A DNA stretch of 32,904 nucleotides, from positions 1-32,904 of the forward strand of contig JAISXG010000075.1 in assembly GCA_031270605.1 (NCBI GenBank). The letters run 5' to 3'. This document shows, one piece after another, positions 15,668 to 23,969 of the stretch. The notes under the pieces are model-generated. The model did no database searches. It was not told where the DNA came from and saw only the letters and a list, made by a program, of their open reading frames with translations. How positions within the stretch are numbered: position 1 is the first letter of the stretch; each line of letters begins with the position of its first letter. Source of the stretch: Oscillospiraceae bacterium. GTDB taxonomy: Bacteria > Bacillota > Clostridia > Oscillospirales > Acutalibacteraceae. Both the position numbers and the translations under genes were made by a program.

Positions 15668-15973
15668 TTAATCGGTTTCTTCATAATCAATGCAAACCCT
15701 GTCCTGTGTGACAGAACGCACAATGTCCGCCGCCTTGAGATGCTCGGGGTGGGTCTGATAATTCTGCAGCGCGGCTTCATTCTCAAACAGGCTGTTCAAC
15801 GCAAGGTCCCTGTTTGAGCTTGCAAGCCCTTTCCGATAGACCTTGATGGAAAGGATGCCGTCAATTTTATTTTGCAGCGCTTCAAGGTTCTCTTGAATTT
15901 GCCTGCCATACTCCTCACGCTCTTCGGGCGTAAGGGATTCTTTAAAATTCCAAAAGACAAGATGTCTGGTCAT
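15668..15973 (-). CDS. Dabb-family stress-responsive A/B-barrel protein
   Basis: This is a small dimeric alpha/beta-barrel protein of 101 residues. It begins MTRHLVFWNFKESLTPEERE and has the family pattern of a His-containing first strand, a long helix (about 20-40, GRQIQENLEALQNKI), a strand with SIKVYRKGL, and the closing HPEHLKAADIVRSVTQDRVCIDYE. ATG 15973 follows AAAGGAAG; the longer frame overlaps the AIM24 gene. It follows that gene by 20 bases, so the two form an operon. Family members take part in stress responses or small-molecule metabolism; no specific role can be given. Confidence 0.82.
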   Translation of the reverse strand: MTRHLVFWNFKESLTPEEREEYGRQIQENLEALQNKIDGILSIKVYRKGLASSNRDLALNSLFENEAALQNYQTHPEHLKAADIVRSVTQDRVCIDYEETD

Positions 15974-15993
15974 TGTTTTCTTCCTTTCAGGGG

Positions 15994-16674
15994 TTATGAT
16001 TTTGTGGCCTGAAACGCCAAAATAGAGGATGCGAGGTTGGCGACGGGCATGGACTGCAGCCAAACATGGCCCGGGCCGGTGAGGTGGGTGTTAAACAGCC
16101 CCTCGCCGCCGAACACCATGTTTTTCATGCCGTGTACCATCTGCACGTCCATTTTGACCGTTGCCTCCATCGCCGCAAGGTGACCGGTGCCCACAATGAT
16201 CGACTGCCCCGGCTGCAAATAATATTTCAGGCAATAGCCGTCAATTTCTAAAAACGCTTTGCCTGCGCCTGACAGCTTTTGCATGATGAAGCCCTCGCCG
16301 CCGAAAAAGCCGCCCGCAATTTTTTTGTTGAAATGCACGCTCAGTTCCACAGAGCTTTCAGCCGCAAGAAACGCCGATTTTTGCGCGATAATTGTGTTCA
16401 TCGGCGAAATGTCAAAATCCAAAATTGTGCCCGGCAGGCTTGATGCAAAAGATATTGTCCCCGGCGCCGAGCGGCAGGTGTAGATGTTCATAAAGATAGA
16501 CTCGCCGCTGAACATGCGCCCCAGGGCCTTGCCAAGGCCGCCCTTCATGTTGGTTTGCATTTCCATGTTCGGGCTCATCCAGCTCATGCCGCCGCGCTCG
16601 GTCACCATGCTTTCGTTGGGCGCAAGCTCGCAGGTCAGCACGGGCAGGGGTTCACCCTCGATTTTGTATTGCAT
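15994..16674 (-). CDS. AIM24 / TIGR00266-family protein
   Basis: This 226-residue protein is made almost wholly of beta-strands, with the Gly-rich repeats of the AIM24 family: MVTERGGMSWMSPNMEMQTN near residue 25, GGFFGGEGFIMQKLSGAGKAF near 125 and VFGGEGLFNTHLTGPGHVW near 185. The last two resemble each other, as expected for a duplicated beta-barrel. The family is widespread in bacteria with no settled function; the yeast member is mitochondrial. ATG 16674 follows GGAGGG. A sigma-A promoter lies just upstream, and the Dabb gene is co-transcribed. Confidence 0.87.
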   Translation of the reverse strand: MQYKIEGEPLPVLTCELAPNESMVTERGGMSWMSPNMEMQTNMKGGLGKALGRMFSGESIFMNIYTCRSAPGTISFASSLPGTILDFDISPMNTIIAQKSAFLAAESSVELSVHFNKKIAGGFFGGEGFIMQKLSGAGKAFLEIDGYCLKYYLQPGQSIIVGTGHLAAMEATVKMDVQMVHGMKNMVFGGEGLFNTHLTGPGHVWLQSMPVANLASSILAFQATKS

Positions 16675-16716
16675 ACACAATCCCTCCAAAAAAGATTTAT
16701 TTTATTTGCCATAATG

Positions 16717-16745
16717 ATATTACGATATCTGACAAAATAAGTCAA
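16717..16745 (-). promoter_or_regulatory. Sigma-A promoter of the AIM24-Dabb operon
   Basis: On the minus strand TTGACT (16745-16740), a 17-base spacer and TAATAT (16722-16717), with a leader of about 35 bases. Confidence 0.8.
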
Positions 16746-16800
16746 TAAAGTTTGCTGAGAAACCTCTTCGTTTTTATTGATTTTTCAGTCATAAGAGCAA

Positions 16801-16830
16801 TTGACACCAAACGGTCAAAGATGCTATGAT
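16801..16830 (+). promoter_or_regulatory. Sigma-A promoter of the GNAT-NimA operon
   Basis: A perfect TTGACA (16801-16806), an 18-base spacer and TATGAT (16825-16830), about 29 bases before the GTG start. Confidence 0.78.
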
Positions 16831-16865
16831 TTTCCATAACCTAAAAATAGAACGAGGTGACAGCC

Positions 16866-17381
16866 GTGGATTGTTTGATACGCCCATGGGAGCGGGAGGA
16901 TGCCGCGGATTTGGCCAAAGCGCTGAACAATCAGAATGTGCAGAAGAATTTGCGTGACGGAATTCCCTATCCTTATACCGTTGATGACGCAAAGGAGTTT
17001 ATTCGTGCAATGCTTCAGACCGACCCAAATCAGGCCTTTTCCTTTGCAATCGTTGCGGAAGGCATTGTAATCGGCAGCATCGGGGCGTTTCGCAAAGAAA
17101 ACATCCACTGTCGCACAGCCGAAATCGGCTATTATATCGGTGAACCGTTCTGGGGCAGGGGTTATGGCACCTCCGCCGTCAAGCAGGTTTGCGGGCGCGT
17201 TTTTGAAACGACCGATATCATCAGGATTTTTGCAGAGCCGTTTGCGCACAACGCCGCCTCCTGCCGCATTCTTGAAAAAGCAGGCTTCGTTTTTGAGGGG
17301 CTGATGCGCCAAAACGCAATCAAAAACGGAATTGTTACAGACATGAAATTATATGCCCTGTTAAAAGAAGACATTCGCTGA
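16866..17381 (+). CDS. GNAT N-acetyltransferase (RimJ/RimL-like)
   Basis: This 171-residue acetyltransferase of the Acetyltransf_3 type has a start strand CLIRPWEREDAADLAKALN, a central AEIGYYIGEPFWGRGYGTSA (the acetyl-CoA P-loop, about residues 88-107), and the closing NAASCRILEKAGFVFEG, a hallmark of RimJ/RimL relatives. GTG 16866 is preferred over GTG 16857, because GAGGTGA at 16854-16860 is then the ribosome site. The next gene starts 27 bases later on the same strand. The substrate may be a protein N-terminus or a small amine; nothing here decides. Confidence 0.85.
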   Translation: MDCLIRPWEREDAADLAKALNNQNVQKNLRDGIPYPYTVDDAKEFIRAMLQTDPNQAFSFAIVAEGIVIGSIGAFRKENIHCRTAEIGYYIGEPFWGRGYGTSAVKQVCGRVFETTDIIRIFAEPFAHNAASCRILEKAGFVFEGLMRQNAIKNGIVTDMKLYALLKEDIR

Positions 17382-17408
17382 AAAACAAACAGAAAGAGGA
17401 CGATTGCA

Positions 17409-17882
17409 ATGCAAAACCGCATGAAAAAATACCCGCTGGATGAAAACAAGATTGCAGCCCTGCTCGAAAGGGCGCATTGCGGCGCCTTGAGCACGCTGCA
17501 TACGAACGGCTCTCCCTACACAATTCCCGTGCATTTTGTGTATATGGGCGGCGCCGTCTTCATTCATTGCCGTCCCCAAGGGACAAAAACGGATAATATT
17601 GCGGCTGACGCGAGGGTGAGCTTTTGCGTTTATGAAATGAACGGGTATCAAAAAGACCCGGACGGCGCCCCGTGCGACACCAATACCGAATATGAAAGCG
17701 TTGTGATCGCGGGCACGGCGGAGCTTATAAACGACTTTGAAGAAAAAAATACCGTTCTGCGGGCGGTTGTGAAAAAATACACACCCGAGCTGGCGGACTG
17801 CGAGCTTCCCGAAAAGATGGTGTGCGGCACGGGCGTGATAAAAATCATGCCCACGAAGATTACCGGAAAATATTATTCGTGA
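17409..17882 (+). CDS. NimA-like / pyridoxamine-phosphate-oxidase-fold flavoprotein
   Basis: This 157-residue protein has the split-barrel FMN-binding fold of the pyridoxamine 5'-phosphate oxidase superfamily and is closest in layout to 5-nitroimidazole resistance (Nim-type) proteins. GALSTLHTNGSPYTIPVHFVY (about 26-46) forms the first strands, VFIHCRPQGTKTDNI the FMN-phosphate region, and ARVSFCVYE the dimer strand. The ribosome site AGAGGA lies eight bases before the ATG. It is co-transcribed with the GNAT gene upstream and closed by a 22-base-stem terminator. Resistance is not implied: many anaerobes carry such proteins with unknown substrates. Confidence 0.82.
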   Translation: MQNRMKKYPLDENKIAALLERAHCGALSTLHTNGSPYTIPVHFVYMGGAVFIHCRPQGTKTDNIAADARVSFCVYEMNGYQKDPDGAPCDTNTEYESVVIAGTAELINDFEEKNTVLRAVVKKYTPELADCELPEKMVCGTGVIKIMPTKITGKYYS

Positions 17883-17936
17883 ATCAATGAAAAAAGCAGG
17901 GCGGCTCAATAGAACCGCCCTGCTTTTTTCATTGAT
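17883..17936. terminator. Bidirectional intrinsic terminator (NimA-like / alcohol dehydrogenase)
   Basis: Perfect 22-base arms (17883-17904 and 17915-17936) with a ten-base loop; the inner stem is GC-rich and the outer part carries A/T-runs. The dehydrogenase stop codon lies inside the right arm. Confidence 0.93.
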
Positions 17937-19113
17937 ATGACTGCTCATAGATACTTAGAATTTCTTCATCTGAAAGCATGCGGGGGTCGTTAAAGAATTT
18001 TGACCCCATTGCGGCTTTTGCATTTTGCACAAAGACGGGCAATTCATCCCTTACAATGCCGTAATCAGACATTTTCAGGCCTGCCACGCCGCAATCAGCG
18101 AGAATGCCTTTGAGCGCGGTGATGAAATCATCCCCGCTTTTTGCGTCCGCTTTTCCGAGAGCTTTTGCCATTTTTACAAGGCGTTCTTTGCTCTCTGGCA
18201 CATCCTTGAACTTGCTGTAATAGGCAACGCTGATGATGATAAGGCCCGCGCCATGTGGCAGGTTCGGGTGATAAGCGGACATGGCGTGCTCAAGAGAATG
18301 CGCGGAGGTCAGGCTGCCCATGATGATTTGCATGCCCGAAATAGATGCCGCAAAGGCCACGCTTTCGCGCGCTTTCATATTTTTGCCGTCCTTCACCGCG
18401 GCGGCAAGGCTTGCGCCGATGTGCTCAATGCCTGTGATCGCAAGCATATCGCTGAAAAAGTGCGCCTTGTTGCTGATGTAGCCCTCCGTGCAGTGAAACA
18501 GGGCGTCAAAGCCCTGAAACGCCGTGTAGCGTGGCGGTACAGAAACCATGAGTTCCGGGTCAACGATCGCAATTCTGGGATAAATATCGGGGTGATACAT
18601 GCCGATTTTTTCGTTTGTGGCTTCATTTGTCGCGACAAAAGCCGGGTCCGCCTCCGAACCGGTGCCCGCGGTCGTGGTGATGGCGACAATCGGCAACGGG
18701 CTGTTTTTGGTTTTCACGCCCTTGCCCGTACCCGAGGGCATATAGTCCCAAAGTGTGCCCTCATTCGTGACCATGATGGCAATGCCCTTTGACGCGTCGA
18801 TCGGGCTGCCGCCCCCGAGGCCGACGACGAAGTCGCAGCCGTCTGCCCTCGCCTGCGCCGCACCCCGCATGACACTTTCATCTGTGGGGTTCGCGGTGAT
18901 TTTGTCAAACACCGAATAGCCCACGCCCGCAAGGGTGAGCTCATGGATAAGCGCGTCAAGATAACCGTTTTCTTTCACGGATTTTCCGTTCGTGATCACA
19001 ATCAAAGCCTTTTTGCCCGGCAGCGCGGCCGTGTGCAAATTTTTCAGCTGCCCGCAGCCAAACATGATATTGATGGGCAAAAACGCGCGAAATTCTGCCA
19101 AAGATTCAACCAT
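17929..19113 (-). CDS. Iron-containing alcohol dehydrogenase
   Basis: This NAD(P)H-dependent dehydrogenase of the group III (Fe-ADH) family has 394 residues. The N-terminal nucleotide domain has GLGGGSPIDASKGIAIM near residue 98 and TTTAGTGSEA near 145. The C-terminal helical domain has the metal ligands Asp and His in FDALFHCTEGY, and the two further His in HSLEHAMSAYHPNLPHGAG. ATG 19113 follows GAAAGGAC. It could reduce an aldehyde to alcohol or oxidise a diol; butanol or 1,3-propanediol dehydrogenases share this form. It lies 141 bases after the cytidylate-kinase-like gene, with a small palindrome between them. Confidence 0.9.
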   Translation of the reverse strand: MVESLAEFRAFLPINIMFGCGQLKNLHTAALPGKKALIVITNGKSVKENGYLDALIHELTLAGVGYSVFDKITANPTDESVMRGAAQARADGCDFVVGLGGGSPIDASKGIAIMVTNEGTLWDYMPSGTGKGVKTKNSPLPIVAITTTAGTGSEADPAFVATNEATNEKIGMYHPDIYPRIAIVDPELMVSVPPRYTAFQGFDALFHCTEGYISNKAHFFSDMLAITGIEHIGASLAAAVKDGKNMKARESVAFAASISGMQIIMGSLTSAHSLEHAMSAYHPNLPHGAGLIIISVAYYSKFKDVPESKERLVKMAKALGKADAKSGDDFITALKGILADCGVAGLKMSDYGIVRDELPVFVQNAKAAMGSKFFNDPRMLSDEEILSIYEQSYQ

Positions 19114-19163
19114 AAAAAGTCCTTTCCGCATCGGGATAAGATGCTTTCAGCATTTATATTATC

Positions 19164-19220
19164 TGTGATTCACATGAAACAGAGCTATGCTGCCCACGGC
19201 CTTTTCGGGCTGAAGGCAGC
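19164..19220. promoter_or_regulatory. Small dyad and hairpin before the alcohol dehydrogenase gene
   Basis: TGTGA-T-TCACA (19164-19174) is an 11-base perfect dyad, and GCTGCC/GGCAGC (19189-19194 and 19215-19220) can form a hairpin with an inner GCC/GGC pair. The hairpin has no following T-run, so it is not a plain terminator. The dyad could be a regulator site for the dehydrogenase, but its spacing does not match the usual CRP or Rex sites. Confidence 0.3.
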
Positions 19221-19254
19221 AATAGATCAAAATACGAAAACAAGCGGGATATAA

Positions 19255-19887
19255 TCAAATCGCAAAACCGGGATATTTGATTTTCATATACTCCTCAATC
19301 ACACAAACGCAGTTGTCAATGCCAACGCGCGCGCTGTTGAGCGTGAGGTCATAGTTCACCGGGTTCGTCCAGTAGTTGCCGTTGGTGTAATGCGCGTAAT
19401 AGTCCGCGCGATATATGTCCGTTTTTGTAATGGAAACATGAGCGGTTTCTTCATTCACACCGAGCTGCTCCATGATCCGCGGCAGGCAAAAAGCGCGCGG
19501 AGCCTCAATATACACGCTGATGACATTCGGATAATCCTTTAACACCCAGTCCGCGCATTTGCCGACAATCACGCAGGACTCGGACTTTGCAAGGTTTTCA
19601 ATGATTTGCTTCTGAAAACCAAACAGGCGGTCGTCAGAGGTGAAGTTTTCCATCGGGTTTGGCTTGCGGCTGCGCGGCAGCCCCTTAAGCAGGCCGGAGA
19701 ACTTTTTGCCCCTGATTTTTTCGTTCACTTCGGTAAACAGTTCCTCATCAAGCCCGCTGAGCTGGGAAGCGAGGGTCAGAATGCGGTTTTCATAACAGGG
19801 AATGCCGAGTTTCGCGGCGAGCTTTGAGGCGATTTCTTTGCCGCCGCTGCCAAAGCCGCGGGCAACAGTGAAAACAATAGTATCCAT
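19255..19887 (-). CDS. Cytidylate-kinase-like family protein
   Basis: This 210-residue P-loop protein related to cytidylate kinase starts DTIVFTVARGFGSGGKEIAS, where GFGSGGKE takes the place of the Walker A loop seen in the family, followed by AAKLGIPCYENRIL. Further on is ESCVIVGKCADWVL, a strand and P-loop-side helix typical of this subgroup, and the lid-like region ITKTDIYRADYYAHYTNG. It differs from housekeeping Cmk in length and details, and the true substrate is unknown. AGGAGG precedes the ATG. It follows the aminotransferase gene by 48 bases on the same strand. Confidence 0.83.
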   Translation of the reverse strand: MDTIVFTVARGFGSGGKEIASKLAAKLGIPCYENRILTLASQLSGLDEELFTEVNEKIRGKKFSGLLKGLPRSRKPNPMENFTSDDRLFGFQKQIIENLAKSESCVIVGKCADWVLKDYPNVISVYIEAPRAFCLPRIMEQLGVNEETAHVSITKTDIYRADYYAHYTNGNYWTNPVNYDLTLNSARVGIDNCVCVIEEYMKIKYPGFAI

Positions 19888-19935
19888 CGGAAACCTCCTA
19901 TCTTAATAAGAGCTTTGTGGTTATTGAGGTCATGT

Positions 19936-21153
19936 TTATCCGGCAAGGCTCTCCACGCTTTCTTTGATGATGCCGTATGCCTTGTCGCAGTCCTCTTTTG
20001 TGACGATTAGCGGCGGAACCATGCGGATAATTTGCGTGCCGATGCTGGTGACAAGCAGGTGCCTGTCTATACAGGCGTGCTTGACGTCCAGAGCCTTGAA
20101 CGGCTCTTCAAACTCAACGCCCACAAGCAGGCCGCGGCCGCGCACCTCTTTCACATGCGGAAGAGTCTTCAAGAGTTCAATGAAATATTCCCCCACGACC
20201 TTTGCGTTTGCGGCAAGATCACGGCTGAGAATCTCGTCGATCTGCGCGAGCGACGCGGCGCACGAAACCGGGTTTCCGCCGTAGGTCGTGCCGTGGGAAC
20301 CGGAGCTGAAGGTCTTCGCGAGCGCGTCTGTCGTGCAGATTGCGCCGATGGGCATGCCGCCGCCCATGCCCTTTGCCATGGAAACGATATCCGGCTTGAC
20401 GCCATAGCCCATATAGGCCATCACAGAACCGGTTCTGCCCCAGCCTGTCTGCACCTCGTCAAGCAGCATCAGCAGGCCTTCTTCGTCGCAGAGCCTGCGG
20501 ATACCTGTCATAAACTCCTGTGTTGCGGGGTTCACGCCGCCTTCGCCCTGCACCGGCTCGATCATAATGGCGATCGTGTTTTCCGTTACCGCATCGGCAA
20601 AGGACTGCAGGTTGTTGAAATCCGCATAGCGAAAGCCGGGGGTCATGGAGCCGTAGCCGATCTGGCAGGGCGTGTGCGGCTGGCCGGTTGCGCTCATGGA
20701 GCCGAAGGTCCTGCCGTGGAACGACATTTTTGCCGTGATGATTTCATATTTGTCGGGGCCGATGTTTTCAACACCGTATTTTCTGGCCATTTTGATCATG
20801 GCCTCGTTTGCTTCCGTGCCTGAGTTTTGATAAAAGATCTTATCCATGCCAATTGTTGTGCAGATTTTTTCACCGAGAAGCGCCTTGGGAATCGTATAAG
20901 GATAGTTGAAGGTATGAATCAGGTCGCCGACCTGGTCGCGCACCGCCGCAACCACCTTTTCGTTGCAGTTTCCGGCGTTGCTCACGGCGATTCCGGCATA
21001 AAAGTCAAGATAAGCGGTCCCCTCTTCATCATAAAGATACATGTCTTTTCCGCTTTCGGCAATCAACGGGAACCTGTCGCAGGTGTCTATGACATATTTC
21101 TCTGTCAAAGCCTTGAGCTGCGCGGCGCTGAGTGTGGTGTCTGCCAATTTCAT
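19936..21153 (-). CDS. Class III (ornithine-type) PLP aminotransferase, ArgD-like
   Basis: This 405-residue aminotransferase of the acetylornithine/GABA/ornithine group has FYQNSGTEANEAMIKMARKYG (PLP phosphate region) near residue 100, FHGRTFGSMSATGQ near 135, LLMLLDEVQTGWGRTG near 215 with the PLP-binding Asp, and SMAKGMGGGMPIGAI near 245 with the Schiff-base Lys. ATG 21153 follows AGGGGATG; the frame reaching 21309 runs back into the ABC ATPase gene and is rejected. It lies 74 bases after the amino-acid importer, which suggests that the imported compound is an amino acid or diamine transaminated here. ArgD-like is the nearest description, not a proof of arginine synthesis. Confidence 0.83.
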   Translation of the reverse strand: MKLADTTLSAAQLKALTEKYVIDTCDRFPLIAESGKDMYLYDEEGTAYLDFYAGIAVSNAGNCNEKVVAAVRDQVGDLIHTFNYPYTIPKALLGEKICTTIGMDKIFYQNSGTEANEAMIKMARKYGVENIGPDKYEIITAKMSFHGRTFGSMSATGQPHTPCQIGYGSMTPGFRYADFNNLQSFADAVTENTIAIMIEPVQGEGGVNPATQEFMTGIRRLCDEEGLLMLLDEVQTGWGRTGSVMAYMGYGVKPDIVSMAKGMGGGMPIGAICTTDALAKTFSSGSHGTTYGGNPVSCAASLAQIDEILSRDLAANAKVVGEYFIELLKTLPHVKEVRGRGLLVGVEFEEPFKALDVKHACIDRHLLVTSIGTQIIRMVPPLIVTKEDCDKAYGIIKESVESLAG

Positions 21154-21227
21154 TACAATACATCCCCTAAAAATATAATTCAATATTGCGTGCCTTTCTT
21201 GCCAAACAACAAAGGCAAAAGCCGATT

Positions 21228-21962
21228 TCAGCTTGCTATGAACCGTGTGAGAAACTCTTTTGTCCTGGGGTTCGACGGGTTTGTGAAGAGCCTTTCGGGC
21301 ACGTCGCATTCGGCGATAACGCCCTGATCCATAAAAATCGTCCTGTCTGAAACGTCGCGCGCAAAAGCCATCTCATGGGTCACAATGACCATGGTCAGCC
21401 CCTCAGCCGCAAGCTCTTTCATAACGGCGAGCACCTCGCCCACCATCTCGGGGTCAAGGGCGCTCGTGGGCTCGTCGAACAGCAGCACCTCCGGCTCCAT
21501 GGTCAGCGCGCGCGCGATGGCGACACGCTGCTTTTGCCCGCCCGAAAGCTGTGCGGGCATTGCGTTGATATATGGCGCCATGCCGACCTTTTTTAAATAT
21601 TTAATAGCGAGGGTTTTGGACTCCTGCTTGCTGCGCCCAAGCACTTTCCTGCTGCCGGACATGCAGTTTTGTAGAACGTTCATATTATTAAACAGGTTAA
21701 AAGACTGGAACACCATGCCGACTTTGGAGCGGTATTCGTTTACCCTGCGCTGCGAACCGCCGATTTCCTTGTCGTGAAAGCTGACGGTGCCGCTTGTTTT
21801 GATTTCTAACAGGTTCATGCAGCGCAACAGAGTGGATTTGCCCGAACCGCTGGAGCCGATGACGCAAACGACCTCCCCTTTGCTGATGCAAAAGTCAATG
21901 TCTTTTAACACTTCATTTTTTCCGAATGATTTGCTTAAGTGACTTACTGTGATGATCGCCAT
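21228..21962 (-). CDS. Polar amino-acid ABC transporter, ATP-binding protein
   Basis: This is the ATPase subunit of a PAAT-family importer (GlnQ/HisP type). The 244-residue protein has Walker [10 protein letters not shown] near residue 35, the Q-loop in [12 protein letters not shown], signature [15 protein letters not shown] near 135, Walker [14 protein letters not shown] near 158 and the switch His in VTHEM. AGGAGGAAAC precedes the ATG. It starts 11 bases after the permease gene, so the two are one operon. Substrate specificity lies in the binding protein, not here. Confidence 0.95.
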   Translation of the reverse strand: MAIITVSHLSKSFGKNEVLKDIDFCISKGEVVCVIGSSGSGKSTLLRCMNLLEIKTSGTVSFHDKEIGGSQRRVNEYRSKVGMVFQSFNLFNNMNVLQNCMSGSRKVLGRSKQESKTLAIKYLKKVGMAPYINAMPAQLSGGQKQRVAIARALTMEPEVLLFDEPTSALDPEMVGEVLAVMKELAAEGLTMVIVTHEMAFARDVSDRTIFMDQGVIAECDVPERLFTNPSNPRTKEFLTRFIAS

Positions 21963-21973
21963 CCCGTTTCCTC

Positions 21974-22714
21974 CTATTGCACAAGATATTCCGCGGCAAT
22001 TTCATACTCATTTTTGCCGGCCATTTTCTTTTCAAGCAGTTTGAGCAGTTGGCTGGCCAAGGTGCACAGCACCAGATAAATCATGCCCGTGATCAAAAAT
22101 GCCTCAAAATATTTATAATAAATATTAGCGGTGGTTTTGGTGACAAAATACAGCTCGCTGATGCCCACGACATTGAGCACCGAGGTCATCTTGAGGTTCG
22201 TGATGAACTGGTTGCCCATTTCGGGAATCAAATTGCGGAAGACCTGCGGCATAACGACGGACATCATGATTTTCAGGTGCGACATGCCCATGGCCTTGCC
22301 GCCTTCAAACTGCCCGTTGTCGATCGCGTGGATCGCGCCGCGCACAGACTCGGCCATGTATGCGCCTGTGTTCAAAAGAACGACCAGAATCGCGGCGATA
22401 AAAGAGGTGATGGCCACACCATAGGTGCGCAGACCGTAATAAATGATCATTGCCTGAACCATCATGGGCGTACCTCTGAACACGTTGACATAAATCAGGC
22501 ACAGCGCTTTTTCAAAACGCAAAAGAATTTTTTTTGCGGTGTTATCGTTTGGATGCGCAGGGGTGGAATAAAAAATACCGATTAAAAAGCCCAATAAAAA
22601 GCCGAGAACTGTTCCGAGCACGGATATTTGGATGGTGATGAGGGTTCCCTTCCAAAAATTCGGCCAGAACTCTTGCAGCAGAAAACCGATCCAATAAAAG
22701 ATTCCGCGTTCCAT
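21974..22714 (-). CDS. Polar amino-acid ABC transporter, permease
   Basis: This 246-residue membrane subunit has about five hydrophobic segments. The first is [20 protein letters not shown], followed by the PAAT signature [20 protein letters not shown]. The conserved ABC-contact loop (EAA motif) reads [20 protein letters not shown] near residues 137-156. A ribosome site GGGAG precedes the ATG by about 11 bases, somewhat far. It is separated from the binding-protein gene by 230 bases that hold repeat copy B and a terminator, so its expression should be lower than that of the binding protein. Confidence 0.94.
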   Translation of the reverse strand: MERGIFYWIGFLLQEFWPNFWKGTLITIQISVLGTVLGFLLGFLIGIFYSTPAHPNDNTAKKILLRFEKALCLIYVNVFRGTPMMVQAMIIYYGLRTYGVAITSFIAAILVVLLNTGAYMAESVRGAIHAIDNGQFEGGKAMGMSHLKIMMSVVMPQVFRNLIPEMGNQFITNLKMTSVLNVVGISELYFVTKTTANIYYKYFEAFLITGMIYLVLCTLASQLLKLLEKKMAGKNEYEIAAEYLVQ

Positions 22715-22790
22715 GTTTCTGTTCGCTCCCTTCAGTCGCTGTTGAAAGCGATTGCCTTGATATCGTTGCAGCAGACTTGTGTTTTATAAT

Positions 22791-22816
22791 AAAAAAAAGC
22801 CGCCGGGCTTTTTTTC
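22791..22816 (-). terminator. Intrinsic terminator between binding-protein and permease genes
   Basis: On the minus strand AAAAAAAGCC (22815-22806) pairs with GGCTTTTTTT (22801-22792) around a four-base loop, ending in a run of eight T. Partial read-through here would set the binding protein to permease ratio. Confidence 0.82.
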
Positions 22817-22822
22817 TTGCGT

Positions 22823-22916
22823 TATAGTAAATTCACTCGGAAAACGCCCGGAAAACACGTGTAAAGATATTCATATATACGTGGAGGCTGGCTCGTTTTC
22901 AAGGATATCTACTATA
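22823..22916 (-). repeat. Dispersed palindromic element, copy B (94 bp)
   Basis: This is the second copy of the element at 5265-5364, on the opposite strand. Blocks 22879-22902 (two differences in 24) and 22840-22865 (26 of 26 identical) match copy A; the central spacer is 13 bases against 23. The outer arms, TATAGTA (22823-22829) and TACTATA (22910-22916), are complementary to each other but unlike the arms of copy A. Like copy A it is in sense with the flanking transcript: it lies after the binding-protein stop codon and just before the terminator 22791-22816. Confidence 0.85.
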
Positions 22917-22944
22917 TTTCGTCCGGCGGCACAAACGAGGCAGG

Positions 22945-23832
22945 TTATTCGCTCAGGGGCTGAAGCTCAATCGCAAGATCCATATATTCAGTCATTTTTG
23001 CTTCATTCCAGCCGATTGCGGTCAGCGCGCCGTCCAACGCATCTTTCAGTTCCGCGTCGCCTTCTTTGACAGCGATGCAAACCTTCAGGGACTGGCCGGT
23101 GGGAACGGCGAAGCCGTCAGTGGAATCAAGCTTGACATAGGTGACCTCGGGGTTTGCGATCGCGGCGGATTTTGCAGTCGGCTCGTCAAGAACGCCGACA
23201 TCCGCGGAGCCCATCGCAACGGCCATAACGACCTCTGCGGTTGTTTCATAATAGGTCTGCTGCTTCACTTCGGGAATCTGGGGAACATACTGCTCCCATG
23301 TTGTGCCGAGCTGTGTTGTTGCGGAAGCGCCCGCAAAATCAGAAAGCTTGGTCGCATTTGCAAATTTGCCGTCTTTCTTAATGACAAGAACATTATTTCT
23401 GATATAATAGGGCGCGGTGAAGTCAACGGTTTTGTCGCGCTCTTCGGTGTAGCCCATGCCGGCGATAATGGCGTCATAGTCGCCTGCCTGCAGGCCGAGA
23501 ATGATGCTTGACCACTCCACCTTAACGATTTCAAGATCCATGCCAAGATTATCGGCAAGCTGTTTTGCAAGCATAACATCATAGCCATAAGCGTAATCGC
23601 TGGTGCCTTTGATCGGAATTGCGGTGTCGCCGTTTGAAAGCGCGGTTGTGGTCTGAGTCCAGTTAAAGGGCGCATAAGCGCATTCCATACCCACTCTTAA
23701 AACTTTTTTCTCTGTTCCTGAACCGGTTGTTTGTGCACCTGTTGTTGTTTCAGTGCCGCTCGAACCGCAGCCCACCAGGGCAGTCGCGAGCATAAGCACT
23801 GCGATCATGACGCTTAACACTTTTTTTACCAT
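22945..23832 (-). CDS. Polar amino-acid ABC transporter, substrate-binding lipoprotein
   Basis: This 295-residue SBP_bac_3-type receptor has an N-terminal signal MVKKVLSVMIAVLMLATALVGC with a lipobox (LVGC, Cys22), so it is anchored to the outer face of the membrane. A Ser/Thr-rich linker is followed by LRVGMECAYAPFNWTQ, the usual ligand-domain start. DYDAIIAGMGYTEERDKTVDFTAPYY is the family signature near residues 125-150. ATG 23832 follows GGGAGG; the frame from 23850 begins inside the ribosome site. Ligand-pocket residues suggest a polar amino acid but I cannot name it. It is the first gene of the importer operon and carries the regulatory leader described separately. Confidence 0.93.
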   Translation of the reverse strand: MVKKVLSVMIAVLMLATALVGCGSSGTETTTGAQTTGSGTEKKVLRVGMECAYAPFNWTQTTTALSNGDTAIPIKGTSDYAYGYDVMLAKQLADNLGMDLEIVKVEWSSIILGLQAGDYDAIIAGMGYTEERDKTVDFTAPYYIRNNVLVIKKDGKFANATKLSDFAGASATTQLGTTWEQYVPQIPEVKQQTYYETTAEVVMAVAMGSADVGVLDEPTAKSAAIANPEVTYVKLDSTDGFAVPTGQSLKVCIAVKEGDAELKDALDGALTAIGWNEAKMTEYMDLAIELQPLSE

Positions 23833-23921
23833 TACAAATTTACCTCCCAAAGTTTCATGTTCGGATGTTGTTGAGCGCTTATTCTGCAGATAAGGCCCGG
23901 TTCCATGAGCTCACGACAAAC

Positions 23922-23956
23922 AAAAAAAGGCGATGAACCCTAAAGTTCAACGCCTT
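23922..23956 (-). terminator. Promoter-proximal terminator hairpin in the importer leader
   Basis: On the minus strand AAGGCG-T-TGAAC pairs with GTTCA-T-CGCCTT around a six-base loop (23956-23927), followed by seven T (23928-23922). The hairpin begins only about ten bases after the predicted transcription start, and the ATG is about 90 bases further on. It would end transcripts at about 45 bases unless read through, so it may be an attenuator or yield a tiny RNA. Confidence 0.72.
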
Positions 23957-23969
23957 CGTTTATGTTATT

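Noticed and set aside
19164-19174. TGTGATTCACA as a Rex or CRP site
   Set aside because: Rex sites have four and CRP sites six bases between half-sites; here there is one. Kept only as an unnamed dyad.
18025-20823. Long plus-strand frames opposite the alcohol dehydrogenase and aminotransferase genes (255 and 263 codons)
   Set aside because: Same reason: antisense shadows rich in Arg, His and Ala without ribosome sites or domains.
23857-23966. Importer leader as a T-box or amino-acid riboswitch
   Set aside because: Only about ten bases precede the terminator, and no T-box specifier or antiterminator sequence or known riboswitch core is present.
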